64,000 nucleotides of DNA from an uncultured Erythrobacter sp. (GTDB lineage: Bacteria; Pseudomonadota; Alphaproteobacteria; Sphingomonadales; Sphingomonadaceae): contig CANMOQ010000001.1 in NCBI GenBank assembly GCA_947499505.1, forward strand, positions 788,037 to 852,036, read 5' to 3'. A model generated the notes under the pieces. That model was not told the origin of the DNA. It did no database searches and was given only the letters and a program-made list of their open reading frames with translations. Of the stretch, positions 36,114 to 46,310 are shown piece by piece (within the stretch, counting starts at the first letter, position 1; each line of letters opens with the position of its first letter). A program made the position numbers and the translations under genes.

Positions 36114-37292
36114 TCACGCATATTCCAGATTTGCGACAAAAAATCCGTCCGTGCCGTGTTGGAACGGGTCGAGCCGCAGGCCGTTACCGCGCGGCGTGCC
36201 CAGCGCCAGTTCGGGCGTCTTAGCCGTCCAGCCCTCGTGTCGCTCCAGGAAGGCTTTGATACGCTGTGGACCCTCGGCATCAAGCAGCGAGCAGGTGACA
36301 AACACCATGGAGCCGCCTGGACGAACCAACTGCGCGCCAACGTCAAGCACATGATCTTGCAAGTCGTTCAGGCGCGTAAGCTCGGCTTCGTCCAACCGCC
36401 AACGGCTTTCCGGATTGCGCCGCCAGGTGCCGCTGCCAGAGCAAGGAGCATCGACCAGCACATGATCCGCCTTTGCGCTCCACTCGGCCAAGGCCTCCAT
36501 TTCCTTACCTGGGTCGAGCAAAACAATATGATCAACCTCTGCGCCGGTGCGGGCCGCTCGCGGAGCCAGATTGCCGAGCCTACGTTTGTCAGTGTCAGAA
36601 GCGACAAGTGAGGCTGCATTGCCCAACTTTGCCGCGAGAGCGAGCGTCTTGCCGCCTGCGCCCGCACACAGATCAATCACCGTATCGCCGGGTTTAGCCG
36701 CGAGTGCTTCGCACACCAGCTGGCTGCCTTGATCTTGCACCTCGATCTGGCCATCGCGGTAGGCCTGCCATTGCTCCACCTGAGTGCCGAAAGGAAAACG
36801 CAGGCCTTGCTCTGAAGCCAGTTTCTCGCTCGGTTCAGGCAGCTCGATCATGTCCCGATCAGCCTTCAGCGAGTTGACCCGAATGTCGAGCGGTGCGCGG
36901 CCCAAGAGAGCCTCCGCCGCCTCGCCAGTAATTCCGCTTTGCGAGAGCAACTCGATCAGCCATCCCGGCGCAACACCGGCCTTGGCGAATTTTTCGCCGT
37001 CTCGAATCTTTGCCGGTCCATGATCGGAACTGTCGAACAACTCGAGGATCGCGGGGTCTTCCTGGCCCAAGGCCAACATCGCCGCTCGCCCATTTTTGGG
37101 CACTGGTCCGCACAGTCGGATCGCGCGATAGACCAGTTCGCGGATGGCCCGCCGATCTTTGGACCCAGCATAGCGCCGCGCCTTGAAATATTCCGAGATT
37201 AGACGGTCTGCCGGGGCGGCCTTACGCCGGGCGCAATCGATGATCGTATCAAGCAGTTCAATGGCTGCTTGAACGCGTGCTGCGGGCCTCAT
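36114..37292 (-). CDS. RsmB/NOP-type RNA (cytosine-5-)-methyltransferase
   Basis: A 392-residue enzyme with an N-terminal NusB-like helical part and a C-terminal SAM methyltransferase. Motif I DLCAGAGGKTLALAAKL, motif IV VDAPCSGSGTWRRNPE with Cys, and motif VI VTCSLLDAEG with the catalytic Cys are present. It is expected to methylate 16S rRNA C967, but this is by family only. It starts inside the stop of the small upstream gene (ATGA). Confidence 0.92.
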   Translation of the reverse strand: MRPAARVQAAIELLDTIIDCARRKAAPADRLISEYFKARRYAGSKDRRAIRELVYRAIRLCGPVPKNGRAAMLALGQEDPAILELFDSSDHGPAKIRDGEKFAKAGVAPGWLIELLSQSGITGEAAEALLGRAPLDIRVNSLKADRDMIELPEPSEKLASEQGLRFPFGTQVEQWQAYRDGQIEVQDQGSQLVCEALAAKPGDTVIDLCAGAGGKTLALAAKLGNAASLVASDTDKRRLGNLAPRAARTGAEVDHIVLLDPGKEMEALAEWSAKADHVLVDAPCSGSGTWRRNPESRWRLDEAELTRLNDLQDHVLDVGAQLVRPGGSMVFVTCSLLDAEGPQRIKAFLERHEGWTAKTPELALGTPRGNGLRLDPFQHGTDGFFVANLEYA

Positions 37293-37546
37293 TCCCCTGA
37301 CTTCGAGAGTTGGGCGAAGGCCGCTTCATATTCCGCTGGGCTTGGTGCGCTCATGCAGCGATGCTCATAACGCGCACCGCTTTTGTCTTGTGCAGCCTGC
37401 GTCATACGCTTTGCCATTTTAGCGCCAGCTTCCTCGCACTCCGCCGCCGAAGCGAACAGGATTTCGGGGCGCTGTATGTCGGGTTCCCCCGGCTTATCGG
37501 GGTGAACCCCAAGGATGAACAGCATTACCGGCACGAAAAATTCCAT
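37289..37546 (-). CDS. Small protein of unknown function, probably exported
   Basis: An 85-residue protein with a short hydrophobic start (MEFFVPVMLFILGV) and a charged rest, containing two cysteines (AAECEEAG, YEHRCMSA). No family is recognised. It overlaps the RNA methyltransferase gene by ATGA and lies 9 bases downstream of the guaB stop, so the three may be cotranscribed. Confidence 0.6.
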   Translation of the reverse strand: MEFFVPVMLFILGVHPDKPGEPDIQRPEILFASAAECEEAGAKMAKRMTQAAQDKSGARYEHRCMSAPSPAEYEAAFAQLSKSGE

Positions 37547-37555
37547 TATACGCTC

Positions 37556-39022
<1,467 letters not shown>

Positions 39023-39125
39023 CTAAGTCATAGCATGATTGATGTGGCGGCCCATGTAACCGCACTTCACCCGATCCGCTAGGGTGTGCAGGTGCGAAAA
39101 GCGCTCTTAATCCTCAGCTTGTTGC

Positions 39126-40631
39126 TTAAGGTGTGGGATAAACCTCGGTATCGGCCAGTCTTTTGACCAATTCTTCGTGCAGCAGCAGGTCGTCAATCGC
39201 CCCGCCGAGCTCTATTTTGTCGATGTCGTCTGAGACGCGGTGGTAATCGGCCTCCAAGTAAGGCCCCAGCGTGATTTCCGAGCCGAAGGTCGTCGACAGC
39301 ACAAGTGCTGGCACATTCTCCTGCAGCAGAACCCAGGCATCCTGGCGCTGAATGAAGCTCTCGGCGGTTTCCCGGCTTCCCAGCGTTCGGCGCGCGTCAT
39401 TCAACACGTCCATCACCACCTCATCAAGCACCGTGCGCCCTTCGCCAATGAAGCCAACCGGGCTGCCTTGCGGGGCGAGTGCGACGCTGTCGAAGTTGAA
39501 GGCGGCGACAATGCTGTCGAGCGGGATGGAGGGCTTCTCTGTAAAGGCGCGGATGCCGAGGAGACCCGCCTCCTCTGCTGTTGTCGCCATCACGTAAATA
39601 TCTCGGTCGTGCGGGCCGGTCTGTTTTAGCCGCCGCGCGAGTTCAATGATGAGAGCGATCCCGCTGGCGTTGTCAATCGCGCCATTGCAAATTTTGTCCG
39701 CATCGGCCTCTGTGCCGCAGGTGCCAAGATGGTCCCAATGCGCCAGCAGCAAAACAGTCCCCTCGGCGGGCTGCGTGCCCGGCAATCGGCCGATGACGTT
39801 GAACGAATTGAACTCACGCCGCTTTGACTTGGCTTCAATCGTGGCTGCCATAGTGAGATCGATCGCTTCGAAGTCCTCTTTATCGGAAGCCTGAAGCAAT
39901 TCGTCCCAGCGATCCTCGCCCAGCATTCCAAGCATAACAGAATTGGTGATGAAGGCGCGCAATTCCTGCCCCTCACGGCTTGCCAGAATGAAACGCTCGC
40001 GTTCGCGGATAAAGCGCTGATCTGCGATAGCTTTGGGATCTTGCATCACCGTGATGATTGCGACGGGGCCTTTGGCAAACAAGATCTCTCGCCGCGCATC
40101 GCTGACGCCGTCTTCGTCCAGCATCAAAACGACCTTACCAGCCACTCGCGCCGCCGGAACGCGTGTCGCCTCGCGGCCAACGAAGACGACATCCGCGCCT
40201 TCGACCAGAGCCAACTGCCGAGTGGTGTAGGCGGCGGCGACTTCTGCGGGCAGTTCAACGTCGCGCGCGCCGAAGCTCAAAGTCACAGAGCTTTCGCTCG
40301 GCTGCGTGCTGATCAAGCGGACCGGAGCGCGCCAGGGATTACCCGGGTCATTCGTACCTGATTCCAGGCCGACATTCTGAAACCGGTCGATGATGTAATT
40401 GACGGTGAGGACCTGCCCATCGGTACCAGGCTTACGCCCGCCATAGGTATCGCTGGCCAGCACATTGATATCGCGCGTCATGCTGGCGGCGATTTGCGCC
40501 CGCTCTGCCTTGGAAACGCTAGCCACGGGCGAGCCGACACAGGCGCTGATCGCCAACCCGAGGGCGGCCACCACGCATGCTCTTGCAAGGCCTGCCAGCC
40601 TCGCCCCTGTTTGCGCCCCTGCTTTGCTCAC
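39126..40631 (-). CDS. M28-family peptidase, lipoprotein
   Basis: A 501-residue zinc aminopeptidase-like protein with lipobox ISAC in the signal peptide. Between them lie a PA-like insert (VEGADVVFVGREATRV) and the metal-binding core: LLAHWDHLG, NGAIDNASGIALIIELAR, TAEEAGLLG, FNFDSVALAP and the C-terminal ADYHRVSDDIDK. This is the usual H-D-E-D/E-H set of family M28. The start is GTG at 40631, whose GTGA overlaps the SDR stop. Likely located on the outer membrane or periplasm. Confidence 0.9.
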   Translation of the reverse strand: MSKAGAQTGARLAGLARACVVAALGLAISACVGSPVASVSKAERAQIAASMTRDINVLASDTYGGRKPGTDGQVLTVNYIIDRFQNVGLESGTNDPGNPWRAPVRLISTQPSESSVTLSFGARDVELPAEVAAAYTTRQLALVEGADVVFVGREATRVPAARVAGKVVLMLDEDGVSDARREILFAKGPVAIITVMQDPKAIADQRFIRERERFILASREGQELRAFITNSVMLGMLGEDRWDELLQASDKEDFEAIDLTMAATIEAKSKRREFNSFNVIGRLPGTQPAEGTVLLLAHWDHLGTCGTEADADKICNGAIDNASGIALIIELARRLKQTGPHDRDIYVMATTAEEAGLLGIRAFTEKPSIPLDSIVAAFNFDSVALAPQGSPVGFIGEGRTVLDEVVMDVLNDARRTLGSRETAESFIQRQDAWVLLQENVPALVLSTTFGSEITLGPYLEADYHRVSDDIDKIELGGAIDDLLLHEELVKRLADTEVYPTP

Positions 40632-41383
40632 TCGGCGGTCCAGCCTCCGTCTATGCTCCAATTGGCTCCGGTGACATTGCCCGCTTCTTCGCGGCAAAGG
40701 AAGACCGCAAGCGCACCAATTTCAGCCGGTTGTACGAATTTCTTCGTCGGTTGTTTTGCGAGGAGAACGTCATTGATCACCTCATCCCGGGTTAGCCCGC
40801 GCGCTTTCATCGTGTCGGGTATCTGCCCCTCGATCAGCGGCGTCCAGACATAGCCTGGGCTAATGCAATTGGCAGTCACCCCGGTCTGCGCTAGCTCCAG
40901 CGCGACAGTCTTGGTAAAGCCTGCGATGCCATGTTTGCTGGCGTTATACGCGCTTTTGAACGGCGACGCGGTCAGTGAATGTGCGCTCGCGGTGTTTATA
41001 ATCCGGCCCCAACCGCGCTCTTTCATGCCCGGCACGGCAAGCCGCGTGGTGTGAAACGGTGCGGTGAGATTCAGCCCGATCACCTGATCCCACTTTTCGG
41101 TTGGGAATTCGTCCACCGGCGCAACGTGCTGCATCCCGGCATTGTTGACCAGAATATCAACCGTGCCCGCCTCGGCCATCATGGCCTCAATCGCCACAAC
41201 GTCCAGCAGGTTTGCGCCGCTATAATCCGCACTTAACTCCTCGCGCAGCGCGGCAATCTCTGCCTCGTCACCAAATCCATTGAGGATCACCTCCGCACCC
41301 TCTGCATGAAGCGCGCGGGCGACGGCCAAGCCAATCCCGGAGGTTGATCCCGTGATCAGCGCGCGTTTGCCCTTGAGGAACAT
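40628..41383 (-). CDS. 3-hydroxybutyrate dehydrogenase (SDR)
   Basis: A 251-residue classical short-chain dehydrogenase. ALITGSTSGIGLAVARALH, VDILVNNAGMQHVAPV, NTASAHSLTASPFKSAYNASKHG (Ser, Tyr, Lys active site) and the end SIDGGWTAE match D-3-hydroxybutyrate dehydrogenases, which interconvert hydroxybutyrate and acetoacetate in polyhydroxybutyrate use. The ATG at 41383 has GGAG 7 bases upstream; a longer ATG at 41410 lacks one. It is coupled to the M28 peptidase gene. Confidence 0.88.
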   Translation of the reverse strand: MFLKGKRALITGSTSGIGLAVARALHAEGAEVILNGFGDEAEIAALREELSADYSGANLLDVVAIEAMMAEAGTVDILVNNAGMQHVAPVDEFPTEKWDQVIGLNLTAPFHTTRLAVPGMKERGWGRIINTASAHSLTASPFKSAYNASKHGIAGFTKTVALELAQTGVTANCISPGYVWTPLIEGQIPDTMKARGLTRDEVINDVLLAKQPTKKFVQPAEIGALAVFLCREEAGNVTGANWSIDGGWTAE

Positions 41384-41532
41384 CGGTAACTCCTGCAGTT
41401 TTGTGTCCATTCAGGCTTTTGCCATTGCAGGCCGCCCTGTCCAGCATTTATGCAGGCCGCAGCGCAGCAATGTGCGAAATGCAGTCTAGGCGCAGCGGGA
41501 TCGCACGATCTGGACTAGGGAGGGAAAACATA

Positions 41533-42411
41533 ATGCGGCTCAATCCGTTCGACACATCCAAGATCAAAGTCCGCTCCAGCAATGGTGGTGGGCGCAGAAT
41601 GCCGGGCGGACGGGCTGGCGGCATGGGCTGCGGCACGATTGTGATCGTTGCGATTGGTGCGCTCGTCTTTGGTGTTGATCCCGGTCAGATGCTGGGCGTG
41701 GTTGAGGGGGTGCAGCAGCAAGGCCCGCAGCCACAAACGCAAGCTGGTCAGCGCAGCGAGCAGGAAATCTGCTCCAGCAGCCAATATGCAACCGAAGCCT
41801 GCGCAGCGCTCACCTCGCTGAATGAGACCTGGGAGCCGGAGTTTGCCCGCGCTGGAATCCGTTTTGAACAGCCCTTCCTCGATCTTTTTCAGACAGGCCG
41901 TGTGAACACGAGCGGCTGCGGCAGTGCCAGTTCCGCCTCTGGTCCGTTTTACTGCCCGGCCGATATGGGCATCTATATCGACACCAGCTTCTACGATCAG
42001 CTCGCCCGGATGTCCGGCACGGGAGGCGACTTTGCGCGGCTCTATGTGATTGCGCATGAATATGGGCACCATATCCAGAACCTTACCGGCATCGCTGGCC
42101 AAGTGCGCAGCGCGCAGCAGCAGAACCCGCAGGGTCGCAACCAATTGCAGGTCCGCATGGAATTGCAGGCGGATTGTTATGCCGGGGTCTGGGCTGGTAA
42201 AAACCGCCAATTGATAGAGCGCGGCGATCTGGAAGAAGGCATGCGCGCAGCGGCCTCAATCGGCGACGACACTTTGCAGCGCAATGCTGGACAGCGGATC
42301 AATCCCGAAGGCTTCACCCACGGCACCAGCCAACAACGCATGGAGGCCCTGCGCCGCGGGCTCGACAGCGCCGATAGCGATGTCTGCAATGTCTATTTCG
42401 ACTTTGGCTGA
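41533..42411 (+). CDS. Neutral zinc metallopeptidase (YpfJ/KPN-type)
   Basis: A 292-residue membrane-anchored metalloprotease of the putative neutral zinc metallopeptidase family. One membrane helix near the start (GTIVIVAIGALVFGV), a low-complexity Gln/Pro linker, then PADMGIYIDTSFYDQL and the zinc motif HEYGHH at 175-180, followed by MELQADCYAGVWA with the third ligand. The function is unknown. The ATG at 41533 was chosen for the RLNPFDTSKI start, common in the family. It is divergent from the SDR gene. Confidence 0.9.
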   Translation: MRLNPFDTSKIKVRSSNGGGRRMPGGRAGGMGCGTIVIVAIGALVFGVDPGQMLGVVEGVQQQGPQPQTQAGQRSEQEICSSSQYATEACAALTSLNETWEPEFARAGIRFEQPFLDLFQTGRVNTSGCGSASSASGPFYCPADMGIYIDTSFYDQLARMSGTGGDFARLYVIAHEYGHHIQNLTGIAGQVRSAQQQNPQGRNQLQVRMELQADCYAGVWAGKNRQLIERGDLEEGMRAAASIGDDTLQRNAGQRINPEGFTHGTSQQRMEALRRGLDSADSDVCNVYFDFG

Positions 42412-42440
42412 CCCAAGCTTTTTATTGCTCCCAATAACAA

Positions 42441-42476
42441 TCGGGGCCGGAGCGGTTTTACCCGTTCCGGCCCCGA
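42441..42476. terminator. Bidirectional hairpin terminator between two converging genes
   Basis: A 14-bp stem (CGGGGCCGGAGCGG with CCGTTCCGGCCCCG, one G-U pair) around a short TTTTAC loop lies between the metallopeptidase and creD, whose 3' ends converge here. The T-rich sequence is mainly on the left side, fitting the reverse strand (creD), but the hairpin can stop both. Confidence 0.7.
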
Positions 42477-42504
42477 AATGTTTGCCGTCAGAGACGCGTG
42501 CGAC

Positions 42505-43914
42505 TTAGGTCGCTGCGCTCTCCGCCGGGACGGCAGGTGCCGGATCGTCAGACTTGACCGCAGAGGACCAATCGATCTGACGGGTGGCGTACATCATACC
42601 TGCCAGTGCAACGAACAGCAGCACCGATCCTATCACCAGTGACCATTCTTCGAGGTTCAGCAGGACATAGAGGCCCGCATATAACGCAACCAGCAGAGCC
42701 GCGATTACCCTCGCCCGTTTCCAACTGCCCAGGATTGCTGCGCTGTAAGCCGACAGCAGACCGATGGTTGCGGCACTCGCGATCAGATAAGCGATCATGA
42801 AGCCGAGCATCTCGGAAAAGGCCAGCAGCATCACGAAGAACAGGACGAGCCCTGCCCCGCTGAGCAGATATTCCGCCGCCGCCACGCGCGCACCGCCCAC
42901 GATGTCAAACATCAGGAAGGCGAGGAACGTGAAGCCGATGAACAGAAAGCCATATTTCACCGAGCGGTTTACGCGGCTGTAAAGGTCAACCGGCTCAACC
43001 AAGCGGATCGTTGCGATGCTCACGTCGCTGCCGTCATTTGAGTAAGCGGAGTACCGGTCTCCAGCGTTGATTTGCGGCAATTGCGCTTCGGTGTTGCGCA
43101 CCAGAGTCTGCCCCAAGGCCAGATTGGAGATAGACCAGCTGGCCTTAAAGCCCGCATCGCCGATCTCGACCGTCTCTTTGCCAGGCAGGAAGCTGCCCGT
43201 GAAGCTTGGGTGCGGCCATTCCGATTCGACCGACCAATTAGTTTCCTCACCCTGAGGGACCATGCTGATCGCGCTGCTGCCGCGCAGCTTGTAATCGAAC
43301 TCCACGGCCAATGGCTCGCTGCCGGTCCAATCAAGGAAGGCGTGCATCCCGCTGCCATTGCTGCCCGTGCCAAGGCCAGGGCGCAGCGGGATTGGTTCGC
43401 CACCAATATTGAGTTTAGCATCTGTCTCAATGCCGCGCGGGTCAGAGATCGGAAAACGAATTTCCGCCTCATCCAGCAGCAATTGCTCTGGCTCAACGCC
43501 GAACCGATCAAGGTCGCTCGGCAAGGCAAAGGCTGCCGTACCCGACAACGCAACATCATAGATCACCGATTTGTGGATCGACCCGCGAGATTTGATCTCT
43601 GGATTGATCACGGTTGCGATGTCCTGCTTCTCCGGAGAAATGTACAGCAACTCGCGAACCGTGATGGTGCGCGAAACAGTGCGGTTGTTTACAACCTCGC
43701 TGGTGATGCGTTCCTCATTGTACGGCACGACCAGCACTGGCCCCGCGAGCACTTGCGCCCCTGCCCACCCCTCAGTGATGGAGTTTTGCGCGATACGCGC
43801 CTGATCTTGCCGGTCATAAACCAGCGCATAGACGGCCAATAAAGGTATGGTCAGCGCCATACCGATAATGGCCGCGAAGAGTAATTTCAGTCCTGGGGAT
43901 CTTTCTTTCGCCAT
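42505..43914 (-). CDS. creD: Cell envelope integrity protein CreD
   Basis: A 469-residue inner-membrane protein: an N-terminal helix (LLFAAIIGMALTIPLLAVYALV), a large periplasmic region starting IAQNSITEGWAGAQVLAGPVLVVPY, and about five C-terminal helices (GFLFIGFTFLAFLMFD, GLVLFFVMLLAFSEMLGFMIAYLIA). DVALSGTAAF and RSVKYGFLFIGF are CreD hallmarks. In E. coli it belongs to the CreBC regulon and affects envelope integrity and colicin sensitivity. Here it sits 161 bases downstream of a BlaR1-like peptidase gene, separated by a hairpin. Confidence 0.92.
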   Translation of the reverse strand: MAKERSPGLKLLFAAIIGMALTIPLLAVYALVYDRQDQARIAQNSITEGWAGAQVLAGPVLVVPYNEERITSEVVNNRTVSRTITVRELLYISPEKQDIATVINPEIKSRGSIHKSVIYDVALSGTAAFALPSDLDRFGVEPEQLLLDEAEIRFPISDPRGIETDAKLNIGGEPIPLRPGLGTGSNGSGMHAFLDWTGSEPLAVEFDYKLRGSSAISMVPQGEETNWSVESEWPHPSFTGSFLPGKETVEIGDAGFKASWSISNLALGQTLVRNTEAQLPQINAGDRYSAYSNDGSDVSIATIRLVEPVDLYSRVNRSVKYGFLFIGFTFLAFLMFDIVGGARVAAAEYLLSGAGLVLFFVMLLAFSEMLGFMIAYLIASAATIGLLSAYSAAILGSWKRARVIAALLVALYAGLYVLLNLEEWSLVIGSVLLFVALAGMMYATRQIDWSSAVKSDDPAPAVPAESAAT

Positions 43915-43990
43915 ATCTCGCCCTCCTATTGCGCGATGAAACGTGCAATGAGAGCGGTGAACTGAATTGCATATGAACCGACTGAAATGA

Positions 43991-44022
43991 AACGGCGGAC
44001 GCCCAAAATAAGCGCCCGCCGT
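43991..44022. terminator. Hairpin between the BlaR1-like gene and creD
   Basis: Stem AACGGCGGACGC with GCGCCCGCCGTT (one mismatch) followed on the plus strand by CTTTTGTTT. On the reverse strand it lies between the M56 gene and creD, so it may partly end the blaI-blaR transcript or tune creD expression. Confidence 0.55.
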
Positions 44023-44075
44023 TCTTTTGTTTCAGATTTCGTCCGGGCCCCTGGCCCAGCGGTTACCTGACTAGA

Positions 44076-45785
44076 TCAGCTCTGGTTGGTGCGTTCCCAA
44101 TCGCGGATCTGCTCATCCAATGTCTCGAGCAGTTGGCTGCGCAGATTGCCTTGGATCTCGGCGTTACTCTCCAGCGCCTTGCGCGCTTCACGCAGACCTT
44201 CCAGCGCCTTTGCCATGACCTTCGCTTGACAGAGGTAAACAGTTTTTCGGCCATTATTGTGCTCAACCACCTCAGCGGGTTCATCCTGACCAGAGCGGCA
44301 CTTCATCTTCACCTTGGTGGTCGCGTCTTCGATATCGATCCGAGCAAGTTTGATCTCGCGATGCGCTTCGGCCATCGCTGCGTCGGCCTCTGCAAGACCG
44401 AGGCGGACATCGACCATGATCTCTTCGACTTCTGCATCGCTGAGGCGGCCATTCATTTCAACACTGCGGCGGATCTGGATGCTGCGGGTTTGACTGCGCT
44501 GCGCACGCTCACGGCTCCGTTCAGCACGCTCGTGGGCGCGCTCCCGGGCTCGTTCTGTACGCTCTTCAGCCCGTTCAGCCAATTCCTCAGCGCGTTCGAC
44601 CTCCGCCTCAATACGCTCTTCTTCCAGCTCGATCTCTTCTTCGATCGCATCAAGCTGTTCCTGGCTAGCGCCTGGATCAATCGCCTCGATAGCAGCCGCT
44701 TGCAGCATAGCAGGCGGGACTGGTGGTGCAGGAGGCGCAGGCGGCAATGGAGCACCCAGCGCGAGCGGAGCTGGCGGCGCGGCGGGCACGGTGCCTTCCG
44801 CATAGGATATCGATGCGGTTAGTGGCAGCGCGAGCACGGCGGCCCCCACCATTACGCGGCCGGCGATCCGGCGGCGCGAGGACATATTGGACATTTTCAG
44901 GCTCCTTAGACGGTGGATAATCGACTTCTCACCCAGCACCGGACACGCCATAGGCGCGGCCAATGCAAACTTGGGCCCTGCTGCGAAAGTGGTAATGAGG
45001 CTGGCGTAAACTGCGCGCTCTTCGGGTGCTTTTTCAGCCATCACCCGGGCATCGCAGGCTGCCTCTTGGTCGCGCCGCATCGCCAGCCAGCCATAACGGC
45101 CAAGCGGGTTAAACCAGTGCAGAGCGAACAAGGGTTGAACAATCATATTGGCGAGCAAATCGCGGGCGGAATGATGCGACAGCTCATGCGCCAGCGCCAG
45201 GTTGCGCGCGGTGATATCGGCCTGCGCCATAAAGCCATGCGGCAGAGCCACGACCGGATCGACCACGCCAAAGGCGAGCGGCGTGCTGGTGCCGGAGGTT
45301 TCGAGCAAGCGCACACGGCCATAGCGGCCCACCTCGCGCGCATCCTCCAGCAGTTCGCGCCGCAAGCGGAAGTAAGCCGCAAAGCGCAGCCAAAGAAAAA
45401 GGGCGGCGCCAACCAGCCATACCGAAATGCCAATCTCAAGGATCGGCATCGGGGTTGTCGGCATAAGCAAGCCGGGCGCCGCGTCCAACCGCCCCAGAGT
45501 CGCAGCAGGAGCTTGGGGTTGGACAATCGTGAATAGGAAATCGCCAGAGGCCGACTCGGCCGTGCCGGAATCTGCAAAGGTCGCAGCAGGTGTAGCCTCC
45601 TGCGGTGCGGGGTTAAGCCATGCGGGCAGCTCCACCGGAGGCATCAACAAGCGTAAGGCCGGGATCGCCCAGAGGGCATAGGCGATCTGCGGGCCGAAAC
45701 AGCGGGCGACCGGGCGGCGAATAAGCAGGACCAGCGCGATCAATCCGGCGGTCCACAGCAGGGTATCAAGTAGCCAGTCCATCAT
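44076..45785 (-). CDS. BlaR1-like M56 membrane peptidase with coiled-coil C-terminus
   Basis: A 569-residue M56 family protein. Helices at about 5-22, 34-49 and 117-138, zinc motif HELSHH (200-205) with EAACD (241-245) as third ligand, and a fourth helix at 309-328. After it comes a Pro/Ala-rich linker (331-363), then a very charged coiled coil (376-440, Glu/Arg repeats) and a tail with two Cys (C496, C519). True BlaR1/MecR1 carry a penicillin-binding sensor domain there; this protein has none. It likely cleaves the adjacent BlaI-like repressor on an unknown envelope signal. It overlaps blaI by 4 bases (ATGA). Confidence 0.85.
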   Translation of the reverse strand: MMDWLLDTLLWTAGLIALVLLIRRPVARCFGPQIAYALWAIPALRLLMPPVELPAWLNPAPQEATPAATFADSGTAESASGDFLFTIVQPQAPAATLGRLDAAPGLLMPTTPMPILEIGISVWLVGAALFLWLRFAAYFRLRRELLEDAREVGRYGRVRLLETSGTSTPLAFGVVDPVVALPHGFMAQADITARNLALAHELSHHSARDLLANMIVQPLFALHWFNPLGRYGWLAMRRDQEAACDARVMAEKAPEERAVYASLITTFAAGPKFALAAPMACPVLGEKSIIHRLRSLKMSNMSSRRRIAGRVMVGAAVLALPLTASISYAEGTVPAAPPAPLALGAPLPPAPPAPPVPPAMLQAAAIEAIDPGASQEQLDAIEEEIELEEERIEAEVERAEELAERAEERTERARERAHERAERSRERAQRSQTRSIQIRRSVEMNGRLSDAEVEEIMVDVRLGLAEADAAMAEAHREIKLARIDIEDATTKVKMKCRSGQDEPAEVVEHNNGRKTVYLCQAKVMAKALEGLREARKALESNAEIQGNLRSQLLETLDEQIRDWERTNQS

Positions 45786-46189
45786 GGTTTCAACTCCTTG
45801 AGCAGAGCTTCAATGTCGGCGAGGTCTTCCTCGCTCAGCGCCTCTTGCTCCGCCAAATGCGCGAACAAAGAAGACGCGCTGCCGCCGAACAGGCGGTCGA
45901 CCAGGCGGCGGGATTCTCCGCCAACATAGTCGGACCGCGCGATCAGCGGGCTGTAGAGAAAGCGGCGGCCGTCTGGCTGCGCCGCGATGGCATTCTTGCT
46001 AACCAATCGAGAGAGCAGAGTTTTGACTGTGGCCAGGCTCCATCCGCGTGGTTCGCAAACGGCATCGCACACATCAGCGGCGCTCAAGGTGCCGCCTTCC
46101 CACAAGGCCTCCATCACGGCGTGTTCAGCATCGCTGATCCGTTCAGGCTTTGAATTTGCGGCGGATTTGCCATTTTTCGACTGCGTCAC
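45782..46189 (-). CDS. BlaI/MecI/CopY-family transcriptional repressor
   Basis: A 135-residue winged-helix repressor: ISDAEHAVMEALWEGGTLSAADV, then the recognition helix segment SLATVKTLLSRLVSKNAIAAQPDGRRFLYSPLI (the VKTLL/RL pattern typical of BlaI) and a C-terminal dimer part SLFAHLAEQEALSEEDLADIEALL. The start is GTG at 46189 with AGGAGG 5 bases upstream. Two palindromes just ahead are its probable operators. BlaI-type proteins are inactivated by cleavage, here presumably by the M56 protein. Confidence 0.92.
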   Translation of the reverse strand: MTQSKNGKSAANSKPERISDAEHAVMEALWEGGTLSAADVCDAVCEPRGWSLATVKTLLSRLVSKNAIAAQPDGRRFLYSPLIARSDYVGGESRRLVDRLFGGSASSLFAHLAEQEALSEEDLADIEALLKELKP

Positions 46190-46206
46190 GTGAGCCTCCT
46201 GCTCTC

Positions 46207-46243
46207 GATTACGTCTGTAGTCTTAGCGATTACGTTTGTAAAC
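46207..46243. promoter_or_regulatory. Tandem BlaI-like operators upstream of the repressor gene
   Basis: Two related sites, GATTACGTCTGTAGTC (46207-46222) and GATTACGTTTGTAAAC (46228-46243), share TTAC-N4-GTA and begin exactly 21 bases apart, two helical turns. On the reverse strand they cover TTTACA and TACAGA spaced 17 bases, a plausible -35/-10 pair for blaI. This matches how BlaI/MecI dimers repress their own promoters; the true consensus (TACA/TGTA) is only partly met. Confidence 0.55.
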
Positions 46244-46310
46244 ATGAAGGCTGGATGAACATCGCGTTCACCCCCTTGCCCTTCGATCAGACTGCGATAT
46301 TCTCCGACGA

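Noticed and set aside
44580-44760. Apparent repeat in the DNA for the Glu/Arg-rich stretch of the M56 protein
   Set aside because: It is explained by coiled-coil codons, not a tandem DNA repeat or CRISPR.
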